Origin: an uncultured Desulfobacter sp.
Lineage (GTDB): Bacteria; Desulfobacterota; Desulfobacteria; Desulfobacterales; Desulfobacteraceae
Direction of reading: 5' to 3'
DNA: 64,000 nucleotides
Assembly (NCBI RefSeq): GCF_963677125.1
Contig: NZ_OY781882.1
Coordinates: 3,604,501-3,668,500, forward strand
Shown: piece by piece, positions 25,610 to 36,900 of the stretch
How the letters are laid out: every line of letters starts with the position of its first letter
Position numbering within the stretch: position 1 is the stretch's first letter
Notes under the pieces: generated by a model
Seen by the model: only the letters and a program-made list of their open reading frames with translations
Database searches by the model: none
What the model was told of the DNA's origin: nothing
Position numbers and translations under genes: made by a program

Positions 25610-27619
25610 ATGAAAATGACAGATAAATCGAAAACAATCAGATGGTGTGACGACAACAGCCGCAGCCTCTCTGCCGACATGTCATCTGTGATAAGCACCC
25701 GTGATGAAATTTGTCTTTTATTCGGTGTCAGCCGGATGCCGACTAAAAATAATGAAGAAATTCAGGTTGAGCTTAAAAAAGGTATCGTTCTCAGTCCCCT
25801 CGTCGCCAAGCGTTTTTCCGTTATGTTAAATAATGTACTTCAAAAATATGAATCCGATTTCAAAACGCCGGAATCGGATCATACCATCGAGAAAGCAGGG
25901 GGGATTAATCAAAGTCCCGTTTTCCCCATTGACCATGAAGAAAATACCAAAGCAGGTCCGTTGCTCCACAGCTTAAGCGGGCTGAACTTGAAATACGGTT
26001 TGGAACGATCCTTTAAATTATCTCATAAACGAGTGAACGATAACAGGTTCTTGTTGGGAGTCTCTAAGGATGAAATTCCGGCTGATGTACATAAGAAAAT
26101 TAAAGAAATTAGTCAGCAATTGAATATGCCGGCGGTTTTTGCCAATACCCTGGAGAACAATCTGGCAGATGCCAACTACATTCATTTTGGATATGAGGCA
26201 TCCGGTACGTCGTGCATATATAAAATCTATCTTGAATTCTGGGAAAAAATTCAAAGGCAAATGCAAAAAAAAAATGACAGGCCGGATCAGGTCTTATTGC
26301 ATCTGGGGTACAAATGGTGTGCAGCGGACAATAAAATCCATGCGTTAAGCCGTTATACCTGGCATCCCTGGATTACCGTTAAAGACATTCTGATGCGGAT
26401 AAAGGGAATTTTCCACCTGAAAAAATATCAAACACCGCTTAACATCGTATCCAATATCGTTAAGCTGGCCGCCGAAAATATGCCCCACCATGATTTTCTT
26501 TATCTCGAAGTTACGGAGGGAAATAATCCGCGCCGATCTTTTGACATCAATATGTATCGCGCAAACCTTACGATGGAACAGCTAAAACCTTTTTTGCAAG
26601 CCATCTTTTGTCATTATAACATCCCGGAAGAAAAATTAAATGGATTGTACGGACCTATCAAGTCAGAGGCGTTCGGTCATATTTCAGGTGGTATCGACAG
26701 GGAAGGAAAGGATTTCTTAACCCTATATTATGGCATGAAGGAAGCCGGTATTGAAGTGAGGCAAAGCAATCGCCGCAGAGACGATCACCCGACCAAAATC
26801 TTGAAATCGGGAACACATGATGAAAAAGCCGGTTATCTGATCAAACTGGTGAAAACGCTTCATGTAAAAATAGGATTTGAGCGTTCCTTCAAATTACTTC
26901 CGAACATGATTTTGCCCGATCGTTTCCTGATTGGGTTTAAAAAAGTTGAGGTCAAAGATCATGCCGAGGAGCAAATACTTGACATTTGCCGGCAGATAAA
27001 CATGCCGATTGATTATGTGGAGACGTTTAAAAGAAATCTGCCGGCAGCGACAATTGTGCTGTTCGGGTATGAACGGCATCATCAAAATTCTATTTATAAA
27101 GCTTACCTGGAATTTGGCGGCGGATTTAAAACCGTATTCCACACCAATCCACACCATCCACCGCCGTTTGTCATCCATCTGGGACTTAAATGGGATGCGG
27201 CCGATAATAGAAAACGGGCAATCGCAAGATATACCTGCTTTCCCGGCATTGGCATGGACACTATTTTTGAAAAAATGGCTACGGTGCTTTACGGTACGAA
27301 CAGCCAAACCTCTCTGGAAATTGCAAAAGGGATCGTCAATTTGGCTGCCGATCGAATTGACCCGCGTGTAATGCTGTATCTTGAAGCCACTGAGGAGGGA
27401 AACCCGCGAAAATCCTATGACATCAACCTGTACTTGGCAGATTTAAAAATGGAAATGCTGGAACCCTGGCTGCATAAAATGACCCGGGCATGTGCCATTC
27501 CCGATGCAGATTTTCGCTATCTTTATGAAGGGATCAAGCAACATAAATTCGGCCACCTGAGCGCCGGCATTGATCGTGGAGGACGCGATTTTTTTACTGT
27601 ATATTTTAAAGAACCTTAA
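25610..27619 (+). CDS. Internally duplicated protein of unknown function with DUF3467-like N-domain
   Basis: A 669-residue protein with no signal peptide, so probably cytoplasmic. Residues of about 25-85 ('DEICLLFGVSRMP', 'GIVLSPLVAKRFSVMLNNVLQKYESDF') resemble DUF3467, a small domain of unknown role. The rest is a tandem duplication, about residues 120-380 and 405-669. Each copy contains 'ERSFKL', 'RFL-x-G', an Asn-Pro/Ile-Asn-Met-Pro segment, a 'YK-x-YLEF' strand, 'HLG-x-KW-x-AADN', 'LYLE-A/V-TE', 'NPR-K/R-S-Y/F-DIN', and a final 'FGH-x-S-G/A-GIDR-x-G-x-DF' strand. Several of these positions are identical in both copies. I do not recognise the repeated domain. No strong ribosome-binding site precedes either ATG. 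The gene lies 306 bases before the giant exoprotein, on the same strand. Confidence 0.65.
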   Translation: MKMTDKSKTIRWCDDNSRSLSADMSSVISTRDEICLLFGVSRMPTKNNEEIQVELKKGIVLSPLVAKRFSVMLNNVLQKYESDFKTPESDHTIEKAGGINQSPVFPIDHEENTKAGPLLHSLSGLNLKYGLERSFKLSHKRVNDNRFLLGVSKDEIPADVHKKIKEISQQLNMPAVFANTLENNLADANYIHFGYEASGTSCIYKIYLEFWEKIQRQMQKKNDRPDQVLLHLGYKWCAADNKIHALSRYTWHPWITVKDILMRIKGIFHLKKYQTPLNIVSNIVKLAAENMPHHDFLYLEVTEGNNPRRSFDINMYRANLTMEQLKPFLQAIFCHYNIPEEKLNGLYGPIKSEAFGHISGGIDREGKDFLTLYYGMKEAGIEVRQSNRRRDDHPTKILKSGTHDEKAGYLIKLVKTLHVKIGFERSFKLLPNMILPDRFLIGFKKVEVKDHAEEQILDICRQINMPIDYVETFKRNLPAATIVLFGYERHHQNSIYKAYLEFGGGFKTVFHTNPHHPPPFVIHLGLKWDAADNRKRAIARYTCFPGIGMDTIFEKMATVLYGTNSQTSLEIAKGIVNLAADRIDPRVMLYLEATEEGNPRKSYDINLYLADLKMEMLEPWLHKMTRACAIPDADFRYLYEGIKQHKFGHLSAGIDRGGRDFFTVYFKEP

Positions 27620-27925
27620 CTGGGTATGCCTTTTATAAAAACAAGCGAATCATACATAGTAGGAAAATATCTTCATAATATAATAAAAACAAATTACATA
27701 ATATATAAGATATAAGATATATATGTTATATTTATTTAGTTAAATTACACTTTTGAAAAAATGCTTTATGGTGTTAAGCTACCATAACTTATTTAAATTC
27801 AACGCGTTAATTTTATTCCACTAACCAAATTACGATCTGGTGTATTTCTTGCATAACATAGTTGAGTTCATCTTCATAAAAATATAGTTAACGCAATATA
27901 AGCCTTTTCCGTCAGGAGGTGCGTA
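27620..27925. other. AT-rich leader region of the giant gene
   Basis: About 306 bases, extremely AT-rich at 27670-27740 (short ATATAAGATAT-type repeats). This probably includes the promoter of the giant gene. A TTGAGT (27862) and TATAGT (27883) pair is separated by only 15 bases, so it is a weak candidate. The AT-rich block would suit an upstream element or a nucleoid-protein binding site. No transcription terminator for the preceding gene is obvious. Confidence 0.4.
27914..27920 (+). promoter_or_regulatory. Strong ribosome-binding site of the giant gene
   Basis: AGGAGGT five bases before the ATG at 27926, one of the strongest sites in the window. It fixes the start of the 10,557-residue protein. 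Confidence 0.85.
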
Positions 27926-30900
27926 ATGGGTATAGCCAAAAGCTTTCAAAGGTTACTGAAAAAGAAAGAAGCAAAGGCCGCCAGGAAGAAAAGAAGAGGG
28001 GTCGTAATGGAACCTCTGGAGCCACGTCTGCTGCTTTCAGCGGATATGCAATTTACCATGACGGGAACAGCCGATGATCTGACCTCGCACCTGCCGGATT
28101 CGACTCAGGAATCCAATGAAATCGTCTTTGTCGACGCCTCCATAGCCGAATATGAATCCTTGTTGGAAAGTGCAACGACCGGTGCGGAGGTTGTTCTCCT
28201 TGATTCTGCTGATGATGGCATCACACGGATTACGGAAACACTTGAAAACAGTCGGGATGTCAGTGCCGTTCATATTATTTCCCATGGTGAATCCGGAACC
28301 CTGCGTATAGGCGATACAGCCCTTGATTCGGATAATCTGGCGCAATACGCCGAGAATTTCGACCATTGGCAGTCCACCTTGACCGAGGATGCGGATATTC
28401 TCCTGTATGGCTGCAGTGTCGGGGACGGTGAAACCGGCATGGAATTCGTGGACCAACTCGCAGAACTGACCGGAGCGGATGTGGCGGCTTCCATTGACAT
28501 GACCGGCAGTGCGGATCTGGGAGGTGACTGGATTCTGGAATACGCGACCGGAGAAGTGGAAACCACTGCACTCTTTGCAGAAGAAACCCTGAATTACAAC
28601 TACCTGCTGGCAAATCTGACCGTCAATGATGACATAGAAGAAAGCGGTGACCAGGAATTTGGCGTCATCACTGTGGACGGGACCCATACCCTGACGGTAG
28701 ACGGTAATCTGACCATCACCGGGGGCATTGTCGGAGACGATGATGTCAGCCAGGACAACCTCAACATCAGTGCCACCGGTACTGTGACGTTGAATGGCGT
28801 TACCGGTTCGAACGAAGAGTTGTTCAATCTAACCATATCAGCCCCCACTATCGTCATCAATGAAGCAACGGTTGATGTGCAAGGAACCTTCTCCCTGCTT
28901 GCCCTAGCCAATAACGAGACCACCTGGGAAGACCTGGTGCCCTTTTACGACAACGATACGGCTGCAACCGACATCGACATTATTTCCTCCACGATCACCG
29001 CCGGGCACGATATCATCATCAAGGCGGATTCCAGCAATCTCCGGGACAGCGACCTGGAGGTGGATTTTGCCGCCCTGTCATCTCTTACGGCCATGTCAAC
29101 GGAATTCAATCCGGCGATTACATTTGTGGACAATGACGGCAGCGCAGATCAGATCCAGCGGGACGTGGGAAGCTGGATTGAAGACGGTTTTGAGGCCGGC
29201 CAGCAGATCTCGGTTTCCGGGCCCACGGCCAATGCCGGGTTGTATACGGTTGAGGCCGTCACAAGTACCGCGCTCACGCTTTCTGCCTCGGATTCCCTGA
29301 TGGATGAAGCGGATTTATACGGCCTGACCATTGTGGAGCGAAAGGCCGAATTTGTCGAACAGGCAACGACGGAACTGGATTTCGATGCATCTGACAGCAC
29401 GATCACGCGATCGATAGGAAGCTGGACTGACGATGGGTTTGTTGCAGGCATGACGATCTATGTATCCGGTACGGATACCAATAATGGATCCTATACTATC
29501 GACAATATCAACGAGGCAGGCGATACCATAACTGTCGTGGAGACATCTTTAACAAATGAAGATGATGCAACAGGTGCGGCCATTGAGGCGACAACCATCT
29601 TTATGGATGATGGCGGCGGTTCGGTGACCATTGATTTCGTGTACAGCGAAACCGATCCGGACACACTCACCCGATCTTCGGGAAGCTGGACAGCCGACGG
29701 ATTCAAATCCGGCCAGCGGATATTAATTTCAGGTTTTACCGAAGACGGCAGCGACATTGAAGCCACCATTGATATTATCACGGCCGGCACGCTGACCCTG
29801 TCGTCTGACGATTCAGTAGGTCGAAGCCGTGAGGCGGTATCCGGCATCTCAGTTACCGGCGTTACCGCCCGGTTTACCGAACCGGCAACAACCGAGATAA
29901 CCCTTACCCATGACGACGATGTTGCCGATACCATCGCTCGTAACGTGGGAAGCTGGGTAGATGACGGTTTTGTCGCCGGCATGATGGTCACCGTTTCGGG
30001 AACCCCAGATGACAACGATGATGGTGCGTCAGACAACGACGGCGTTTATGAAATTGCAGAAGTTACAGCCGGCACGCTGACCCTGATCGGAGACGAGCAG
30101 CTCACCGATCAGACTACGACAGGGATTACCCTGATACAATCTTATAAATTGACCGATGCCGAATTGAGTCAGTGGTCTACGTTGACGCTTTCCGGGAACA
30201 CCATCACCCGCGACACGGGAAGCTGGCTGGAGGACGGCTTTTTTACGGGCCAGACGGTTGCGGTTTCCGGATCTGCCGAGGGCAATGATGGGGAATACAG
30301 CGTCAGCAGTGTGAACGAAAAAGAGCTGACCTTGAATACCACGTTTACTACCGAAGAAGGAACCACCGCTGTCGATGTTCAAGAGACCGATGACGGTGTG
30401 GATGCCATGACGGCCTATTATCCCGTGCTGACCATATCTGCCGCTGCTAAGACCCTGACCAGGGATGCAGGTACCTGGACCGACGACGGTTTTGTGGTCG
30501 GGATGACCATTCTTCTTGGCGGTTCAACGGCTGGGAATGACGGCAAGTACGTGGTTGAAAGTATTTCAGGCAACCAAATGACCCTTTCCGGCGGGCCGGA
30601 CACTCTCACCGATGAAACGAGCACCGGTTTCACTGTGGCCGAAGACAATCAGGACGGCCAGGCGGTCCTGACGGCATCGACACCCCGACTGACATTTGCC
30701 GACAGCGGCACGGCCGATACGATCACTCGCGAGGCGGGAAGCTGGAATGATGACGGGTTTGCCGTGGGGCAGACGATCAAAGTGACGGGTTCAGAAAATA
30801 ACGACGGCGATTATACAATTGAGAGCATTTCCGCCGACGGCAAGACGCTGACCCTTTCAGCCGATGACAGCCTGACGGCTGAAACTGATGCCTCGGATAT

Positions 30901-33900
30901 CACCGTAACCTCCGCCGAAGGCGGCGCACTGGCCAATGCCATGCCTTTGATTTCCTTCGCCGATGCAGGATCTGCCGATACGATCTCACGTACATACAGC
31001 AGTTGGGGCGATGACGGTTTCCTGCCCGGCCAGACGATCATCGTCTCCGGCACTGAGGCCAACGACGGCACCTATGTCATAGACGCCGTATCTGCCGATG
31101 GTTTGACCCTGACGCTGACCGATGATGCAGAACTGACAGGGGAAACCACCACGGATGTTTCCATCGCACGCGATCCCCAGGACAAGGCCGAACTGCAGGC
31201 GGTGACACCAACCATTAATTTTGTAAACAACGGCGGCACGGATCAGATCGTGCGATCCGTGGGAAGCTGGATTGATAACGGGTTCGAGATCGGCCGCACC
31301 ATTTTGGTGGAGAACTCAACAGACAATGACGGCTATTACACCATTTCCGCCGTCAGCGCCACCACCCTGACCCTTTCAGCCAATGATCTGCTGACCGGTG
31401 AAACGGGGGCTGAAGAGGTGGAAGTCAGTGAAATCCAGGCCTATTTACAGCATACCGGGCCGGGCCTGACGTTTACCAATGGACCGGGTGCCGACACGAT
31501 CACCCGGGAAGTTGGGAGCTGGATTAACGAAGGCTTTGAAGTGGGCATGACAATAGATGTCTCCGGTACAGAGGCCAACGACAATTTTTATACCATAACC
31601 GGTATTACCGATACGGTCCTGACGCTTTCCAATGATGACACGCTGGTGAATGAAAGCCGGGCTGTTCTCTCCGAGGCGCCGCCGGACCTGACGTTTGCCG
31701 ACAACGGAGAAGATCCGGATACGATTACCCGCAGCGACGGCGACTGGTATGAGGACGGTTTTAGGGAGGGCGACTGGATCCTTGTTTCCGGTACAGACAC
31801 CAACGACAACAACAATGATGATCCGGATGATTATTACACCATTGCCGCTATCAGCGGCGATGGCTTGACCCTGACGCTGAGCGCCGGCGATGAATTGAAG
31901 GCCGAAACCGGCGTGGAGTACGCCGAGGTGGTTGGCGCCTACGGTATTGAGATGAGTGGCGTGCTGCCCGAGCTGACATTTACCCACAGTGATACCGAGG
32001 CCGACACCATTGAACGGGCTAAAGGTAACTGGTGGGAAGACGGCTTTCAGGCCGGTGATCAAATCCGCGTCGCCGGTGCCGAAAACATCGGAAACAACGG
32101 CACTTTTACGATTGATTTCATCTCCGACGATGGGCTTACCCTCACACTGACGGCTGCAGCCGTGCTTACGGCTGAAACAGGCAACGGTGTCGAGGTCTTG
32201 AGCACCGGCGGCATCCGCGGCGTACAGGTGGTTGAATCCACCTCCTACGGTGAATTGCAGGCAGCCAATGAAACGCTGACCTTTGACGCTGCCGCCCGGA
32301 CGATTACCCGTACGATCGGTAATTGGACTAATACGGGTGACGGTGACGGCTTTGCGGCAGATGACCGGATTACCGTCAGCGGAACGGTGAACAACAATGG
32401 AACATACGTTATTACGTCAGTCACCGAAAAAACCCTGACACTGATTGACGAAACCGCTCTCACCGATGAAACTGTTTCTGAAGATATGACGGTGGTAACC
32501 GCCCTGGCCAGCCTGTCCGGCAGCCCTGATATTACATTCAATTATAGCGAAACTACCCGCGATTATATCTCCAGGTCGGATGCCGGAAGTGGCGGGAGCT
32601 GGGTCGACGACGGGTTCCAGGCGGGCATGACAATTACCGTGACCGGTGCCGGTAGTAATAATGGTTCTTACCTTGTTGACGAAGTTCTGTACGACAGGAT
32701 TTACCTGACGTCGGGTGACGAACGCCTGACCACGGCGGGCGATGTATCAGGCGTTTCAGTTTATGCCGAACTTACCGCCGAAAACGTGCCTCTGGTGGCC
32801 CGTGACAGCGACGGCAATGTCAAGGGGAACTTTTTTGCCGGTTTTGCCGAGACAATGATGGAAGTTGGTGACTTCGCCGTTGATTCGCTGGAAAGTCTGG
32901 CCGGATTTCTCGGCGTGATGCCGGCCGATGTGGTCCGAGGATCGGCTGTAAGCAGTATCGACATTCACGGAACTGATACTGCGGAAACGACTTTGACCGC
33001 CACCACCGGCAAAATCGATATTGCCGCAGATTCCGAAAGCGAGGTCAATGCAAATGCCACCAGCATCATCCTCGGTGTCGCTGTGGGCATTTCCAATGCG
33101 GAAGCCACGGCCGAGATTGGCGGTTACACCACCATCACGGCCGGCACTACCTTCGATCTGGCTGCGGACGTGACCAACACCCTGAACGTCAGCGCCAGCA
33201 GCAATTCCGGGCTCAACGCCTTTGGTCAGTGGTATGCCAAGATCACCACGGTGACTATTCCCGGGCCGTCTATTTCGGTGGGTGTGGGGATCGCCGAATC
33301 CACGACCACGGCGACCATTGCCGATGGTGCCAGCGTGACGGCCGGAAGCGTTTCTCTGTCAGCCGACAACACCAACACCTTTTCCACCGCCACCCTGGCG
33401 GACACCTTAAGGCCTGCCTCGAATCTTGGCATGGCCGTGGCTTTCACCTTTTCTGAGTATGATTCCACGGCCACCGCCACCTTGGGCGGCACCATTACCA
33501 CGAACTCCGGTGATGTTGATGTCAGCGCAACGACGCTTTTCAATAACAACATGGCCAAGACCCTGAGCAAGGTAAGGGAAGATCTCTATATTGGGGAAAA
33601 GATTAAAGGTGCGCTGGGCGACAAGTTCGGAATTCAATTGAAAAAGAGTACCGCGGCCGAGGCGGGAGATAAGGGATACGGGGCTTTTTCCCTGTCCGGC
33701 GCCGTGACCGTGGCCTTTTCCGACAGCACGACCCAGGCGAACATTGCCCCGGATGCGATCATTACATCAGCGGGGGGCGTTTCCGTGGACGCCGACTCTG
33801 AAGACAACGCCCGGCTCCAGGCCGTCAGTATCGCCGAGATCCAGACCAAGACCAGTTTCAGCGGTGCTGTGCTGTATGCAGACTACGTAAGTGACGCCAC

Positions 33901-36900
33901 AGCTTTTGTGGGAGAGGGAACTTCCATTACACTATCCGGGAATCTGGATGTCACTGCAACCTCCATCAATCCGGATCCCTTCCGCTATTGGAACTATCTG
34001 CAGGATGTGTTGAACGGGATCCAGAATTTTACATTCCCCGACTTCCCGGAAATCGACGGGTTTGTCGACTTCTTCGAAGACACCTACGACTGGTGTTCAT
34101 CGACGCTGGCCAACGACCTGTTTGACACCGGTATGGCAATCATTACGCCACTGATTTCGGCTGGAGACCTGTTCAACCCGGACTATATGGCCACCACCAA
34201 TGTAGCCGCCATCGCCCGTGCCCGGTCCGGAAAAACAGGCAGCGGGAGCAAACTCGCCATCAGCGGCAGCGCCACAATTTTTAACTACGACAATGAGGCC
34301 GAGGCCTATCTGGCCGAAGGGGTGCAGGTTAAATTTACAGAGTCGGAAGACGAGCACAATGTAACGGTTGAAGCCGATGCCGAACTCGAAACCATTAACG
34401 TCGGCGGGATCTGGCAGGTCATTGATTTTACCAAAAATCTGTTTACCGGCGGCACCAATGCCGAGTCCGCCGGAGGGTCGGCCGGCGGCACCTTCAACGG
34501 AATTTGGCAGACGAACACATCCAATGCATATATTGCAGACGGGGTAGTTATTACTCTAACCGATAATATCAGCGTCGATAATGTTTATGTGTCCTCCATG
34601 GCAGATAATTTCGTCATCAACATTACCCAGTCCGGCAGCAAGGGTAAGGTCGGTCTCAACGGTACGATTTCCGTCAGCGATGTCGATAACATCTCCAATG
34701 CCTGGATCGAGGACAAGGCAAAGATCGACGCAGCAGGCGATGTCAGCGTGAATGCCACCAGCGATTACTTCGGTGTAAACATTGCCGGCGCCATTTCCAA
34801 GGGAGATAAGTTCGCTTTTGGCGTGGCCGTGGCCTACAATGATGTAGACAATACGACCCATGCCTTTATCGGCGACCAGACAACCTCGCAGACCTATACC
34901 GCCGATGGATGGGTGACCTCCGGCAGGGATATTTCCGTTTCAGCCGATTCTTACGAAAGCCTCTGGAATTTCACCGTGGCCGGTTCTTCGGCGGGCGGGG
35001 AGCAAAAGACAACCCCCGGCTGGCAGCCGCCCGTTGGTGGAATACCGCTGCCCGAACTGGCCCGGGAACCGGAAGATCCCCAAACCAAGACAAGTGCCGG
35101 CGTCGGCATATCCGGTGCCGTGGCTATAAATCTGGTCTCTGATGAGACATGGGCTTATATCAGCGATATTGCCTTGATCGATGCCACCGGTGATGTCCTG
35201 GTCTCCGCGGAGAACGGCGCATTGGCCGTGGTGGGCACAGGGGCAGTAACCATCAGCACAGCCCCCAAAGGCGGCGGTTTGGCCGGTGCATTCTCATGGA
35301 ACGACCTGACCCGAGACACCCAGGCTTATACCCAGGATGTGACCATCAACGCCGGTAACGACCTTGATGTTTCAGCGCTTTCGGAGGACCTGCTCATCAG
35401 CGTATCCGCCGGAGGGAGCGGGGCCAAACCCAGCAGCAAGAACATCAACATCGCCGGATCGGCCAATGTCAACCTTGTCGATAACAATACCGTCGCCAAA
35501 ATCAGCGACAGTACCGTTGTGACGGCTATGGGTGATGTCATAGTAGATGCGATCACCGATACCATGATCATCAGTGTGGCCGGCGGGATTTCCATTTCCG
35601 GCAAGGGCGGTGTGGGTGCCGCCGTTGATGTCGCCGTAATTGACAATGATACCGAGGCGGCCATAACAAGCACCTCGACTATCGATGCCGGCGGCAACGT
35701 ACTGGTTACAGCAGACAGCACTGAATGGATGGCTTCCGTCGCCGTGTCCGCGGGAATCGGCGGCCAGGGCCTGGGGCTTTCCGGGGCGGTACCTGTCCAG
35801 GTGGTCACCACGGACGTCAATGCTTACATCATCGGTGGCGCGACGATCATAGCCGATGGATCGGTCCTGGTGGATGCCGATGACACCAATTTCTTTGCGG
35901 TAGTAGCCGGTCAGGCGGCCGGCGGGAAAACAGCGGGTGTGGGCGCTTCCGTTCTGGTCAACCTCATCACGCGGAATATCAACGCCTATATTGGCAGCGG
36001 GGCCACAATCACGGCTGACGGTAACGGGACGGCTGTAAATGATCCGGATAACGAATGGACAGCCTGCCGTGGTGTCATTGTCGAGGCCACGGCCGAAGAC
36101 GACCTGTACCTCATTGCGGCCGGCGGGGCCGGGGGCGGTAAGTTCGCCCTGGCTGCATCGTCGGTAACCAGTGTGGTTGAAACCGATCTGAAAGCCTATA
36201 TCGGCAGCAATGCCGTGATTACGGCAGATGATTCGGATGACGTCAATCCGGCTTCGGTTTATGTCACCGCCAATCAGGACAGCAACTTTGTCATGGTTGG
36301 TGGATCGGCCGCAGGTTCTGGGAAGGTCGGCATCGGCGCGGCAGCCGTTATGCTGGTCTATGACCGTACTGTCGATGCCTACATTGGTTCGGGCACCGTG
36401 GTAACCGCAGACGGCGATGTCACAGTGGACGCCGATCTGAACGAGACCGTATGGGCCGTAGCGGCCGGTGTGGGCGGCAGCGGCAAAGTCCAGGTCAACG
36501 GATCGGCTACGGTACTGACCCTGACCGGGTCGACGCTGGCTGCCATTGAAAGTGATGCCCAAGTGACGGCGGATGGGAACGTTTACGTGACGGCGGACAG
36601 CCACGCGGATCTCAATACCATCGCCGGAACGGCCGGTTTCGGCGGCACGGCGGGATTCGGCATCTCGGCCTCCGTGATCGTACACAACGATACGGTAACG
36701 GCCCGCATTGGAGATAATGCAAACATTACGGCCCTTGGGGCTGACGGCCTCCTGGTGGCGGCTGATTCCAGCGAGGAGCTGCTGACCATTGCCGCCGGTG
36801 CTTCGGGCGGGGGCAAGGTGGGCGCCACGGGATCGGCCGTGGTCAACGTGCTGTTGGAAAAAACAACGGCCTATATCGGCAGCAGTGCAGAAATTAATGA

